Notes: generated from the sequence alone by a model not told the origin. DNA of 64,000 nucleotides from Candidatus Yanofskyibacteriota bacterium (GCA_016185525.1 JACPNK010000005.1:1-64000); one strand, 5' to 3'; counted from the first letter of the stretch, positions 14,869 to 23,425 are shown. Numbers and translations are program-made.

Positions 14869-16515
14869 TTACCTCTTTCTGGGCTTCGGGGTCTTTTTCA
14901 ACCCCTTTCTTTCCTCTCCACTCTCTTTTGCGGAAGGAATTGGTGGGATATTGACCCCAGTGAGGTCTTCACCGGAGCCGGCGGCGAGCTCGGATGCGAG
15001 CTTATTTGCCGCCTCGGCATCGGCTTTGGCTTTCGCCTTGGCCTTTGCCTTATCGGCCTTGGCTTTGGCTTCGGCCGCCGAAGCCTGCTCCTCGGGTGTC
15101 GCACCGGCTTCGGCGCGAACCTTGTCCCTTCGGAGCAAAACACCGAGTTTGCCCAGCTCAGAGTACTGGTCCCCCGGCTCCGCAAAATTCATATGCGGAG
15201 CGAAGAACCCTCTCAGCCTTTCGGGGGCTTCCACCACCCGAATTAGGCCCTCGGAGTTCCTCTCAACAAGGGAGAGAGGATACCAGACCACGTTGACAAG
15301 AGGTTCTCCCCTCTTGTCTCTGCGGCCGGTCCGTTGGTCGAAGCGGGGTCCCCAGTTTTGCAAAAAAGTGCCGGGGAGCTGTCCGATGTGGGCCTCGGCT
15401 CGGGTCAAACTTGCCTTGGCTTTGAGGGCCTCGCACTCCGCCTCAACTTCAGCCTTGAAGATCTCACGACCCTCAGCCTTTTCTTCCTCTTTCTTCCCCT
15501 CGGTCAGACCGAGGCGAAGAAGTCGGTGTGCCAACTTCAGACTTGAGAACTCCGAAGAGTCCTCAATTCTTTCCGCTGGCTTGAACTCCTCGTTGCCAAG
15601 GAGGTCAACCGAAAGAGAAAGTCCGGCCAACCGATCCAACAACCGATGCACACCACCGGCAGCGCCGATGACACTGACTTCGCCATCGGTGATTTCTACA
15701 AGGAGAAGGCCTCCCTTGTAGAAACGGGCTTCTCCGCGAACAGTTTCCTTCTGGTCCGGAATGGGGAGAATTCTCCTCCCATCCTTTCCAGAAAGAATTT
15801 CGTCCACGGAGAGGGGATTACCACCCTCTTCCTTCTGAAGAGCCTCACGGCTCTCTTCGAAGAACTTACGGCCGGCTGCACGGGTGCGGTCAACAAGACC
15901 AGCCAAGGCCGCCATTACTTCGGCGACCCCGGAAATCTTGGCCAGGTTTTCGTCGGCTGTAAAAGCACGATCGTAAACCACAACCGCATTCCGGCGTTGA
16001 CTGGAAGTTTCCTCAACGAACCGAATCCGGAAGAGTTCATTGGCTGTCTCGACGACAGCGCCACGAACTTCCGGGCAGGTCCGCACTAGCGCGTCCGCGT
16101 AGGCCACCTTAGCGGTGACCCCCGCAACGCCCGGTCTGTTGAGGTAATCGGCGACCAAGCCATTGGCTTGGTCAAGCTGGTCTTTATAGCCCAGCTTCTC
16201 TTCGGGAGACAACCCTGCGACATCGCGGCGGAAAGCCACAATATCATGCATGACGGCGGGAATCTGGCTTTTGAAACCAGCCAGTCCTTCCATCATTGCC
16301 GCACGGTCCTCCGGCTTGAGAACCTTAAATGATGGCAAGGGCTTGATTACGAAAGCCGACGCTGAAGGTAGTGAAGCTACCTTCGGACTTCCGCCCGTCG
16401 TTGACTTCGACTTCGCCGGCTTCTCCTTCTTCAACTGCTGTGGCTGGGTTTTCACACCCATCCCCTGCAATCTCTCTAAAACTGTTGCGCCACTACTACT
16501 TTTTTCTTCACTCAC
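14869..16515 (-). CDS. Large hypothetical protein, Ala/Lys/Glu-rich
   Basis: The protein has 548 residues and I do not recognise a family. It starts at GTG 16515 (MSEEKSSSG) with AGGAG upstream. No signal peptide or membrane segment is visible. The N-terminal 60 residues are Lys/Pro-rich, then comes a largely helical body (EDRAAMMEGLAGFKSQIPAV, ETANELFRIRFVEE), a small beta-rich part (GEARFYKGGLLLVEITDGEV), and a C-terminal stretch of about 35 residues of alternating Ala/Lys (EAKAKADKAKAKAKAKADAE) typical of a long helix. GC and codon use (CTC, GCC, GAG) look richer than in neighbours. It has its own near-perfect promoter and terminator, suggesting strong solo expression of a cytoplasmic, perhaps structural, protein. 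Confidence 0.6.
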   Translation of the reverse strand: MSEEKSSSGATVLERLQGMGVKTQPQQLKKEKPAKSKSTTGGSPKVASLPSASAFVIKPLPSFKVLKPEDRAAMMEGLAGFKSQIPAVMHDIVAFRRDVAGLSPEEKLGYKDQLDQANGLVADYLNRPGVAGVTAKVAYADALVRTCPEVRGAVVETANELFRIRFVEETSSQRRNAVVVYDRAFTADENLAKISGVAEVMAALAGLVDRTRAAGRKFFEESREALQKEEGGNPLSVDEILSGKDGRRILPIPDQKETVRGEARFYKGGLLLVEITDGEVSVIGAAGGVHRLLDRLAGLSLSVDLLGNEEFKPAERIEDSSEFSSLKLAHRLLRLGLTEGKKEEEKAEGREIFKAEVEAECEALKAKASLTRAEAHIGQLPGTFLQNWGPRFDQRTGRRDKRGEPLVNVVWYPLSLVERNSEGLIRVVEAPERLRGFFAPHMNFAEPGDQYSELGKLGVLLRRDKVRAEAGATPEEQASAAEAKAKADKAKAKAKAKADAEAANKLASELAAGSGEDLTGVNIPPIPSAKESGEERKGLKKTPKPRKR

Positions 16516-16642
16516 GAAATACTCCTTTTGGCCCTTCGGGCCTTAAAAGTTAAGCCGATGGGCGGCTTTTTCTTTTTTTGTTATTTAAAGGTTCATTAAG
16601 CCCGGAGAACACTCCCCGGACTTACCCATCTTGATACTCCTA

Positions 16643-16671
16643 ATTATATCAAAATAAAAAAGCCCTGTCAA
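16643..16671 (-). promoter_or_regulatory. Consensus promoter of the 548-residue gene
   Basis: Reading leftward, TTGACA (16671-16666) and TATAAT (16648-16643) are both perfect, with a 17-bp spacer. The ~120-nt leader contains a hairpin with GTCCGGGGAG/CTCCGGGC arms and, just before the AGGAG, a GGCCC-GAA-GGGCC hairpin. Confidence 0.85.
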
Positions 16672-16712
16672 TGGGGTGGCAAAATCCACGACAAGGCTTG
16701 TAAAAATTTAAT

Positions 16713-17297
16713 TTATTTAACAGTAATCCAAGGCGGAGGAGCCTCGCTCGCCTTTATTGTCCGGACTGTCATCACAACCTTTTCGGTCGGACTCTCCGGA
16801 TTCTTTTCGGATTCTATAACATAGTAACTGAAACTTTTCCCGTCTTCCCCTTTGGCCCTAACAAAAACGGGCAAAAAAATGTTGCGTCTCTTGCTATAAA
16901 AATCCAGAGAGATATAAGCCTCGTCTTTGTTATAGATAGGCTCAAAACCAAAATCTTTGTCTTCTGACATTCTGGCCAAACTCAACCAGTCAAAAGATTT
17001 CGCTCTGTGATTTTTTCTTGCCCGCAGACAAATGCGGTGAAAAGCGGCCTGACTACGGTCAACCCAAGGAATAAAAGCAATCTCCATCCTTTGGGCAATA
17101 TTTGTGTCCCCCGAAACCGTCGCCGGGAAATAGAATCTGGTCAACAAGTTTGCTGAATCAGAGTAGATCAATGAATGAAATCTCAGGTCATCTGGAAGCT
17201 GTGCTTTAGAGCTAGGATCCAGATAAAAAGTCGCTTCTAAAGCTATCCCCAGATTCCTTCCAAGAATCGGATAAAACTTTCTGAAAGTTTCTTTCAT
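16713..17297 (-). CDS. Hypothetical protein, 194 residues
   Basis: I do not recognise a family. The protein looks soluble, mixed alpha/beta and basic in the middle (HRICLRARKNHRAK), with strand-like stretches LEATFYLDP, AYISLDFYSKRRNIFLPVFV and YYVIESEKN. It overlaps the preceding beta-CASP gene by four bases (ATGA), so the two are translationally coupled and probably work together. It is last in the Nudix-nuclease-hypothetical operon. Confidence 0.6.
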   Translation of the reverse strand: MKETFRKFYPILGRNLGIALEATFYLDPSSKAQLPDDLRFHSLIYSDSANLLTRFYFPATVSGDTNIAQRMEIAFIPWVDRSQAAFHRICLRARKNHRAKSFDWLSLARMSEDKDFGFEPIYNKDEAYISLDFYSKRRNIFLPVFVRAKGEDGKSFSYYVIESEKNPESPTEKVVMTVRTIKASEAPPPWITVK

Positions 17298-18589
17298 AGT
17301 TCAATCTCCTTTCCCAGTTCTGCTTTTATTTTTTTTCTATTTGCTGTGGCCGGATTTGCTTTTATATATTTTTCAATCTGCTTGTCTTCCCCGTGGGTGT
17401 AAACCACCACATCGGGATTCAGTCTTTCTTCCATTTCCTGTCCATCGGTTTTATCCATATGAGCAGACAACGGAAAATGTCTTATCTCACAAAGTCTTTG
17501 AATAATCCCGCCGTTGAAAGGTATGTACTGACCCTTACGACTATTGTTCAAGACAAATCCCTGCCCACAGGGGTCTTGATAGTTCACCGTAAAGATGGCG
17601 CATTTTTCGCGAAAGAGCAGATTTTCCGCCCATATCGCCGAAAGGGTATTCTCATAGACCATGCCCGAAGAGGCAATAATAATAGCCGGCTCCTCACTGC
17701 GAATCAACCGCGTCCTTTCGTGGTGAGAAGAAAATCTCGGTATATTTTCAAGGATTTCTCCGCAACGCGGAGCATATTGCTGATAAATTTTAGTCGCGCC
17801 GCGCGAACCGTCAACGTAAACCGGCCCCAAACCGGCAGTCACCGCAATCGCATACATTTCCTGCGTACGGTGTATAGACAAAGCCGGCACCAGCAACTGC
17901 CCACCCCTATCCAACACTCCGGCGGCAGCCTGCTGAAAATCTTCAATGATCTTTTGTCTATCTTCAAAATCTTCATTCAGATAAACCGATTCCCTCACCA
18001 AAAGACGGCATCGGTCTAAACTGTACAACGGCGCTCCGGGCACAAAAAAACTTTCATGAAAGCAGGTATCGCCACTGAAAAAATATGTCTCTCCCTCAAA
18101 GTCAATCCGGAAAGAAACCGCCCCTAAAATATGTCCGGCAGGAATAGGAGTAATTTTTATTTCTCCTCCTAGTTCAAGGATTTCGCCAGGATTAATAACA
18201 ATAATTGCCTTTTCTGCAAACAGCGCCTCATTCTCGGTAAAAGGAGCCAACGCCGGCGCTCTGTTGGAATCAAAGTGATTTTTGTCCCGATAGCGATGGA
18301 TCGTCTGATGCCAGACGGTCTTCGCTATTTCTTTTGTCTCCTTCGTGGCAAAAATTTTTAGATGCGGCCAGCGCCTCAGCGCCGCCGGCAGAAGTCCGAC
18401 ATGGTCCGTATGCCCGTGAGAAATCAAAAGATAGTCCAGATGTCCGTCGTATTGAGGACCATCCGGAGAATTTTGTGAAACGCCCTGCCCCCAATCTATG
18501 CTTAAGTTTTTTGACCCCAGCTTTAATATGTATGCGCTGGCGCCGATAAAGTTGGCACCGCCCGCCGCGGTAAAAACAGCTTTAGCCAT
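17294..18589 (-). CDS. Beta-CASP metallo-beta-lactamase nuclease
   Basis: The protein has 431 residues. The metallo-beta-lactamase part carries SHGHTDHVGLLP (about 54-65), AGHILGAVSF and FFSGD. The beta-CASP part carries LLVPALSIHRTQEM and IIIASSGM, and a late HFPLSAHMD supplies the last metal ligand. This is the CPSF73/RNase J superfamily, which cuts RNA (or DNA). The archaeal-type KH domains are absent and it is shorter than RNase J. It overlaps the Nudix gene by 8 bp and the next gene by 4 bp, so the three form one operon driven by the divergent promoter at 19323-19351. Confidence 0.85.
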   Translation of the reverse strand: MAKAVFTAAGGANFIGASAYILKLGSKNLSIDWGQGVSQNSPDGPQYDGHLDYLLISHGHTDHVGLLPAALRRWPHLKIFATKETKEIAKTVWHQTIHRYRDKNHFDSNRAPALAPFTENEALFAEKAIIVINPGEILELGGEIKITPIPAGHILGAVSFRIDFEGETYFFSGDTCFHESFFVPGAPLYSLDRCRLLVRESVYLNEDFEDRQKIIEDFQQAAAGVLDRGGQLLVPALSIHRTQEMYAIAVTAGLGPVYVDGSRGATKIYQQYAPRCGEILENIPRFSSHHERTRLIRSEEPAIIIASSGMVYENTLSAIWAENLLFREKCAIFTVNYQDPCGQGFVLNNSRKGQYIPFNGGIIQRLCEIRHFPLSAHMDKTDGQEMEERLNPDVVVYTHGEDKQIEKYIKANPATANRKKIKAELGKEIEL

Positions 18590-19259
18590 TACTATCTCCC
18601 TTTTCTTTTTCCTCTTGTACTGGTTCTCTTTCTTGAATCAGCACCTCTCTGGAAACTTCGTAATCCAACCCCAAAATATTGACAGAGCGTTTTATCATGC
18701 TGAAATGCGAAACATACAGTCCGGCCGGCAACGCCGACAAAGAGAACCACCGACAATCATCCGTTTCGGTACTTCTTGTAGAAAGTTCCCCGCCGAGGAT
18801 TTTGCCATTTACCACCACGACCACATGGTCGGGCGCGTCTTTTTTTTCAAACAGTTTTCTTTCCGGACGGATAATAAGTCCGGTTTCTTCAATTCCTTCT
18901 TTTACTCCCACCAAAAAAACGGGCAACTCCATAGCGGTTGAAATGTTCATAATGTCAGCAAAAACTTCCTCTGTTTTGCCGACAGGGACTCTGCAATATA
19001 TCGGCAAAAATTTCAAAATAGTCCCAACCAAATCCTGCTCGGTTTTGCCATCAACTCCGCCTCCGGGCAAACCCCAGCCGGCCGGCTTAACCGTAAATTC
19101 TCCGCCTCTCTCGTGGACAAGCAGAACTTTGCCTTCTTCAATAACTACCAATCGGACAGTTTTATGCATTTCAGGTTTTTGTACTCCTTCTCTTTCATTT
19201 GGTCCCGGTATAATTGTTGCTGTTTTTAGACAGTCTGGAACAACTATAGTACTACTCAT
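18582..19259 (-). CDS. Nudix hydrolase with interrupted Nudix box
   Basis: The protein has 225 residues. The Nudix fold is seen in RLVVIEEGKVLLVHERGG, GWGLPGGGVDGKTE and GVKEGIEETGLIIRPE. In a standard Nudix box the first Glu and the REUxEExGU helix are contiguous. Here about 40 residues (DLVGTILKFLPIYCR and onward) separate them, while the catalytic Glu residues are kept. It may hydrolyse a nucleotide-diphosphate substrate. The start at 19259 has GGAAAGG upstream. It leads an operon with an RNA-type nuclease, so an RNA end-processing role is possible but unproven. Confidence 0.75.
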   Translation of the reverse strand: MSSTIVVPDCLKTATIIPGPNEREGVQKPEMHKTVRLVVIEEGKVLLVHERGGEFTVKPAGWGLPGGGVDGKTEQDLVGTILKFLPIYCRVPVGKTEEVFADIMNISTAMELPVFLVGVKEGIEETGLIIRPERKLFEKKDAPDHVVVVVNGKILGGELSTRSTETDDCRWFSLSALPAGLYVSHFSMIKRSVNILGLDYEVSREVLIQEREPVQEEKEKGDSNG

Positions 19260-19322
19260 TTTAACCTTTCCTCAGGAGATAATCGCCCCCTAATTTAAGT
19301 TTTCAAGTTGCTTTTTGCCTCC

Positions 19323-19367
19323 ATTATATCACCAAGCATTGACTAAGTCAACTTTTTGGTATATACT
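19323..19367. promoter_or_regulatory. Divergent promoters sharing a palindromic -35
   Basis: The palindrome TTGACTAAGTCAA (19339-19351) holds both -35 hexamers. Rightward: TTGACT (19339) and TATACT (19362-19367), 17-bp spacer, for the NYN gene. Leftward: TTGACT (19351-19346) and TATAAT (19328-19323), 17-bp spacer, for the Nudix operon. The -35 boxes lie almost on top of each other, so RNA polymerase can hardly occupy both at once. Confidence 0.8.
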
Positions 19368-19410
19368 GAATGTGGTGATTTAGTTCACCTAACTAACCCT
19401 AGGAGGGGTT

Positions 19411-19971
19411 ATGAAAACCCCGCTAAAAACAATAGTAAGTTATTTAAAAAATTTACTTTTAAGGCTTTTGCATAAAAAGCCGAAAGACAAGCCCAGAACA
19501 TTCGCAATTTTTTTGGATTACAAAAACTTGGAAGAAAACATAAAAAAGACGGCTCGCGATAAGCTTGAAAACTTTTCGTGGCTTATTGAGCCAATCCTTA
19601 AAGAGGGTAAAATAATTTTTGCTTTCGTCTTCATACCCACTCATTATGTGGGCCGCGCTCCAGTGATGCAGCTGTCATATCTGCATCACTTCATACCGGT
19701 TCTCTGTCCGCGCCAAACCGACGGAGCGGTAACAAAAGATGCCGACACCGTGGACGCAAAGATTGTGACGGTCGCCAAAGGACTAATCCAGCACAGCGAC
19801 ATTACTGATGTAGTAATTGTCTCTGGAGACAGTGATTTTTCCGAACTGGCAAACTTTGCCCACTGGCAGCAAAAAAGGGTATGGACAGTCTCGGCCATCG
19901 GGGCCGTGTCCGGAAAGTTTTTGAAAATGTTAAAAAACGGTGTAGTGGAAAAACTTGATTTAGTGGAGTAA
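19411..19971 (+). CDS. NYN-domain (LabA/DUF88) PIN-like nuclease
   Basis: The protein has 186 residues. It has TFAIFLDYKNLEENI near the N-terminus, then TKDADTVDAKIVTVAKGL and VVIVSGDSDFSELANFA. The conserved acidic residues (D in LDYKN, D in DADTVDAK, D-S-D in SGDSDF) are the metal site of NYN/LabA nucleases. It probably cleaves RNA. A strong Shine-Dalgarno (AGGAGG) lies 6 bases before the ATG. It is divergently transcribed from the Nudix/beta-CASP operon through shared promoter elements, which ties three putative RNA-metabolism genes together. Confidence 0.85.
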   Translation: MKTPLKTIVSYLKNLLLRLLHKKPKDKPRTFAIFLDYKNLEENIKKTARDKLENFSWLIEPILKEGKIIFAFVFIPTHYVGRAPVMQLSYLHHFIPVLCPRQTDGAVTKDADTVDAKIVTVAKGLIQHSDITDVVIVSGDSDFSELANFAHWQQKRVWTVSAIGAVSGKFLKMLKNGVVEKLDLVE

Positions 19972-19989
19972 ACCACCTACGCCAAAAAC

Positions 19990-20020
19990 AAAAGAGCAGA
20001 TAATTTATCTGCTCTTTTTT
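19990..20020 (+). terminator. Terminator of NYN gene
   Basis: AGAGCAGATAA and its complement form a stem with a tiny loop, preceded by A and followed by TTTTTT. Confidence 0.9.
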
Positions 20021-20062
20021 AAATTCTATCTATCCAGAGGCGGGGGCAAGAAGTACGAAAAT

Positions 20063-20090
20063 AAAAAAGAGCCCGCGCATGCGCGGGCTC
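20063..20090 (-). terminator. Terminator of the 20108 gene
   Basis: A perfect 22-base palindrome with a CGCGCATGCGCG core is flanked by an A-run that becomes a T-run on the minus strand. Confidence 0.88.
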
Positions 20091-20107
20091 GTGTGTGACA
20101 GACGGAA

Positions 20108-20431
20108 TTACTCTTCCGCCACTGCCACAACCTTCTCCTTCTTGGTCTTGGGCGGCGGGAGCTCACAAACCAAGAGGGTGTTGTCAACCTTGACAACAAC
20201 CTTTTTGCCACGATCAATGTCGACAAGATACGTCCGACCTTCACGGTCGGCGTAATCCCCATCCGTCCGCCGCCGGAGATGACGGGTTACGGAAAACTTC
20301 GGCCTCCCCCCCGCCTTCTGGACAACCATCGTGACCATAGCGGTTTTCCCGCCGTGACCGACGGAACGAACCACGGCAGTCGATCCCTTTAAAGGGTCGC
20401 TCGTCTTTTGCTTCTTCTGCTTCTCCGACAT
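20108..20431 (-). CDS. Small basic protein, unknown
   Basis: The protein has 107 residues from MSEKQKKQK. I chose the ATG at 20431 because GGAGAGGAGGAAGA directly precedes it; the longer frame starts inside the Shine-Dalgarno. It is Lys/Arg-rich, with TAMVTMVVQKAGGRP and RKGKKVVV-like strand patterns and no Cys or membrane segment. The beta-strand-like middle and high charge suggest a nucleic-acid-binding protein, but I recognise no family. It has its own promoter and terminator and a high-GC, optimised-looking codon use like the 548-residue gene. Confidence 0.6.
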   Translation of the reverse strand: MSEKQKKQKTSDPLKGSTAVVRSVGHGGKTAMVTMVVQKAGGRPKFSVTRHLRRRTDGDYADREGRTYLVDIDRGKKVVVKVDNTLLVCELPPPKTKKEKVVAVAEE

Positions 20432-20520
20432 TCTTCCTCCTCTCCCCACTAAAGGGGAAAGTTTACGATTTATTGTTGTCCACTCCGGTTAAGTCCAGAG
20501 TGGGTTTTTGTACTAGTTAT

Positions 20521-20550
20521 ATCATAACATATTTGATATAGGCGTGTCAA
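20521..20550 (-). promoter_or_regulatory. Promoter of the 20108-20431 gene
   Basis: Reading leftward, -35 TTGACA (20550-20545) and -10 TATGAT (20526-20521) have an 18-bp spacer. The leader holds a hairpin with CCACTC(T)GG/CCGGAGTGG arms. Confidence 0.75.
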
Positions 20551-20598
20551 GCTCTACCTCTTGCTTAAACAAGGTTTATGTGCTAAATTAACCCAAAC

Positions 20599-22431
20599 AT
20601 GAAACTATTGGCAAAATACATTTTAATCGTCTTCGTTGTCTTATTGGGCCTGTCCGGTTTGGTAGCCTTTTTTGAAACACCTATGAGTAAGACGGACACC
20701 ATTTCTCTGACTCAAGTTGTTGAGAAAATCAACAACGGCGAAGCTAAGGAAATCCTTATCCAAGGGGAGTCCTTGGAAATTAAGACAGACAACCTGCCTG
20801 ACGGCAAGGCAGGCAAAACATTCAAATCTAAAAAAGAAACCGGAATTTCAGCCGTTGAGACTCTGCTTAATCTGGGCGTCGACAAAACAAAACTTTCTGC
20901 CATAAGCGTTTCAACAAAAGACGAAAGCGGAGTCGCCTACTTTTTAATTAACACTCTGCCCTTTCTCCTTCCTTTTCTTTTGGTTGGTTTCATCTTTTGG
21001 TTTATGTTCCGCCAAGCCAAAGCCGGCTCTATGCAGGCATTTAGTTTCGGCAAGTCCAGAGCCAAGCTGGCGGTTTCAAACGGCAAGAAAAAAATCACCT
21101 TTAAAGATGTCGCCGGCCTGCAGGAAGTAAAACAGGAAATTGAAGAAGTGGTTGACTTTCTCAAAGACCCGGCAAAATTCCATAAGTTAGGTGCCAGAAT
21201 TCCAAGAGGCATTTTGCTTGTCGGCGCTCCCGGCACAGGCAAAACTCTTTTGGCCAAAGCCGTCGCCAACGAAGCCAATGTCCCCTTTTACTTTGTCTCC
21301 GGTTCTGAATTTGTGGAGATGTTTGTCGGCGTCGGCGCCAATCGGGTAAGGGACACTTTTGAACTGGCCAAACGCACCGCGCCTTCTATTGTTTTTGTTG
21401 ACGAGATTGACGCCGTCGGCCGGCACCGAGGCGCCGGACTTGGCGGAGGCCACGACGAAAGAGAGCAGACCCTGAATCAAATTTTGGTTGAGATGGACGG
21501 CTTTGACACTGAAGATGCGGTGATAGTCTTGGCCGCCACCAACCGCCCTGATATTTTAGACCCTGCCCTTTTAAGGCCCGGGAGATTTGACCGCCGGATT
21601 ATTTTGGACGAGCCTTCGCTGAAAGACAGAGAAGAAATTTTAAAAATACATCTTCAGGGCAAGCCTGTCGCCAAAAATATCCAACTGAAAGTCGTCTCGG
21701 AAAGAACTTCCGGCTTCTCCGGGGCCGACTTGGCCAACTTGGTAAACGAAGCGGCGATTTTAGCCGTTCGCAAAAACCAAAATGAAATCACGCAAGACAA
21801 CCTGCTTCAATCAATAGAAAAAGTCATGCTTGGTCCGGAAAGAAAGAGCCACGCCCTTTCCAAAAAAGAAAAAGAGATTACCGCCTACCACGAGGCCGGA
21901 CATGCCTTGATTGCCGCCTCTTTGCCCAAATCAGATCCGGTTCACAAAATATCAATAGTATCGCGCGGCCGGGCCGGCGGATACACTTTGAAACTGCCAA
22001 GTGAAGATAAGCACCTCAAATCTAAACCGGAATTTGAAGCCGAGTTGAGCGTCCTTTTGGCCGGTTACGCCGCCGAGAAAATAGTTTTTAAAGAAACAAC
22101 CACCGGCGCTTCAAATGACTTGCGTGTCGCTTCAGAAATCGCCAGAAAAATGGCAACCCAGTTCGGTATGTCGGAAATTCTGGGACCAATTACCTTTGGC
22201 GAAAAAGAGGAGATGGTTTTTTTGGGTAAAGAAATATCCACCCAGAAGAATTACTCGGAAAATATGGCCTTGCAAATTGATAAAGAGGTAAAAAAGTTTA
22301 TCTCTCAAGCGTTGGTTTTAGCCAAAAAGATTTTAAACAAAAAAATTGATATACTTCACAAAGTAGCGCGAGAGCTTATTAAAAAAGAAACTTTGGAGCA
22401 GAAAGAGTTTTACGCTTTGCTGAAAGCCTAA
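20599..22431 (+). CDS. ftsH: ATP-dependent membrane zinc protease FtsH
   Basis: The protein has 610 residues. TM1 is about 5-24, an external segment is 25-112 and TM2 is about 113-137. The AAA+ domain has GAPGTGKT (209-216), IVFVDEIDAVG (Walker B) and NRPDILDPALLRPGRFDRR (second region of homology). The zinc protease has HEAGH (431-435) and a later Asp near TTGASNDL. FtsH pulls and degrades membrane and short-lived proteins as a hexamer. A palindromic DNA element (20793-20813) is inserted in frame in the external loop and reads NLPDGKAGK. The gene is followed 7 bp later by tRNA-Ile. Confidence 0.97.
   Translation: MKLLAKYILIVFVVLLGLSGLVAFFETPMSKTDTISLTQVVEKINNGEAKEILIQGESLEIKTDNLPDGKAGKTFKSKKETGISAVETLLNLGVDKTKLSAISVSTKDESGVAYFLINTLPFLLPFLLVGFIFWFMFRQAKAGSMQAFSFGKSRAKLAVSNGKKKITFKDVAGLQEVKQEIEEVVDFLKDPAKFHKLGARIPRGILLVGAPGTGKTLLAKAVANEANVPFYFVSGSEFVEMFVGVGANRVRDTFELAKRTAPSIVFVDEIDAVGRHRGAGLGGGHDEREQTLNQILVEMDGFDTEDAVIVLAATNRPDILDPALLRPGRFDRRIILDEPSLKDREEILKIHLQGKPVAKNIQLKVVSERTSGFSGADLANLVNEAAILAVRKNQNEITQDNLLQSIEKVMLGPERKSHALSKKEKEITAYHEAGHALIAASLPKSDPVHKISIVSRGRAGGYTLKLPSEDKHLKSKPEFEAELSVLLAGYAAEKIVFKETTTGASNDLRVASEIARKMATQFGMSEILGPITFGEKEEMVFLGKEISTQKNYSENMALQIDKEVKKFISQALVLAKKILNKKIDILHKVARELIKKETLEQKEFYALLKA
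20793..20813. repeat. Palindromic element inside ftsH
   Basis: Arms CCTGCCT/AGGCAGG flank a GACGGCA loop. It keeps the frame and adds residues in the non-catalytic external loop. It is of the same GCCTGCC family as 696-717 and 24800-24827. Confidence 0.75.
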
Positions 22432-22438
22432 AACTCAC

Positions 22439-22511
22439 CGGTCCGTAGCTCAATGGTTAGAGCATTCGGCTTATATCCGAACGGCTGCAGGTTCGAGTCC
22501 TGCCGGACCGA
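22439..22511 (+). tRNA. tRNA-Ile (UAU anticodon)
   Basis: The acceptor CGGTCCG/CGGACCG, D-arm, anticodon stem TTCGG/CCGAA with loop CTTATAT, and T-arm GCAGG-TTCGAGT-CCTGC all form. Anticodon TAT reads AUA. CCA is not encoded (ACAA follows). Confidence 0.93.
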
Positions 22512-22611
22512 CAAAGTAAGCTGACGAATAAAATAAACCTCTTAACTGCCGAAGTTGAAACCCGAGGTTATAACCAACACAAAAGTCAGATAACTAAAAA
22601 GTGTCTTAAGG

Positions 22612-22683
22612 GGGCGCTTAGTTCACTGGCAGAACGTCCCGTTTACACCGGGAAGGCAGTAGGTCCGATTCCTACAGCGCCCA
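22612..22683 (+). tRNA. tRNA-Val (UAC anticodon)
   Basis: Acceptor GGGCGCT/AGCGCCC, anticodon stem TCCCG/CGGGA with loop TTTACAC, T-arm GTAGG-TCCGATT-CCTAC. No encoded CCA. Confidence 0.93.
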
Positions 22684-22687
22684 CTAG

Positions 22688-23425
22688 ATGAATCTCTCTA
22701 TTGTTTACGAAGACAAAGATTTCTTTATTTTAAATAAACCCTCCGGAATTTCCGTTCACAAAACCCATTCAAAAGATCCCAACAAAACTTTGGCTGATTT
22801 TATTTTGGAAAAATATCCGGAAATAAAAAATGTTGGTGACCCTTCGACAAGCTCAGGGCAAAAGACCCTAAGACCCGGTATCGTTCACAGACTGGACAAA
22901 GAAACTTCCGGACTTATGATTATCGCCAAAACACAATCCGCTTTTGATTATTTAAAAAAACAATTTCAGGAAAGAAAAATAAAAAAAACATATCTGGCAT
23001 TAGTTTACGGAAATTTAAAGAACAAAACGGGAATAATAAAACTGCCCCTCGGAAAGCTTGGAACCAAACAAACCACAAGAATAAAAGGCAAGAAAGATTT
23101 AAAAGAAAGAGAAGCGATAACAGAATACAAAGTTCTTAAAACTTATAACCTAAAACTTATAACTTACAGCCTTCTTGAAGTTTACCCAAAAACAGGCCGA
23201 ACTCATCAAATCAGAGTACATCTGAACGCTATCGGCCACCCGGTTGTTTGCGACTCACTTTACGGAGGCCGAAAGAAAATTTGCCCGTCAGAACTCGGAC
23301 GCCTGTTTTTACATGCTAAAAAACTGGAATTTGTGTCCCCTTCCGGACAACGGCTGTCTTTAGAAGTTGACCCGCCAGAAGAATTGACTAACTTCTTAAA
23401 TTCAATTACTATATCCGAATTATGA
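22688..23425 (+). CDS. RluA-family pseudouridine synthase
   Basis: The protein has 245 residues. It has the catalytic motif RPGIVHRLDKETSGLMIIAK (about 63-82, Asp in HRLDKETSG), TYLALVYG, and GRTHQIRVHLNAIGHPVVCD. It converts uridines to pseudouridine in rRNA or tRNA. There is no S4 domain at the N-terminus, so it is the compact RluA/RluC-like form and the exact site cannot be assigned. A palindromic element (22840-22858) is inserted just before the catalytic motif and reads DPSTSSGQ in the protein. The stop overlaps the rplS start by four bases (ATGA). Confidence 0.92.
   Translation: MNLSIVYEDKDFFILNKPSGISVHKTHSKDPNKTLADFILEKYPEIKNVGDPSTSSGQKTLRPGIVHRLDKETSGLMIIAKTQSAFDYLKKQFQERKIKKTYLALVYGNLKNKTGIIKLPLGKLGTKQTTRIKGKKDLKEREAITEYKVLKTYNLKLITYSLLEVYPKTGRTHQIRVHLNAIGHPVVCDSLYGGRKKICPSELGRLFLHAKKLEFVSPSGQRLSLEVDPPEELTNFLNSITISEL
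22840..22858. repeat. Palindromic element inside the rlu gene
   Basis: Sequence CCCTTCGACAAGCTCAGGG, with CCCT(T/G)/(C)AGGG arms, is in frame in the coding region. Similar ends occur at 732-775. Confidence 0.7.

Noticed and set aside
14951..15721. 256-residue ORF on the plus strand inside the 548-residue gene
   Set aside because: Ser/Ala-rich antisense reading of the GC-rich opposite gene, with no start signal.
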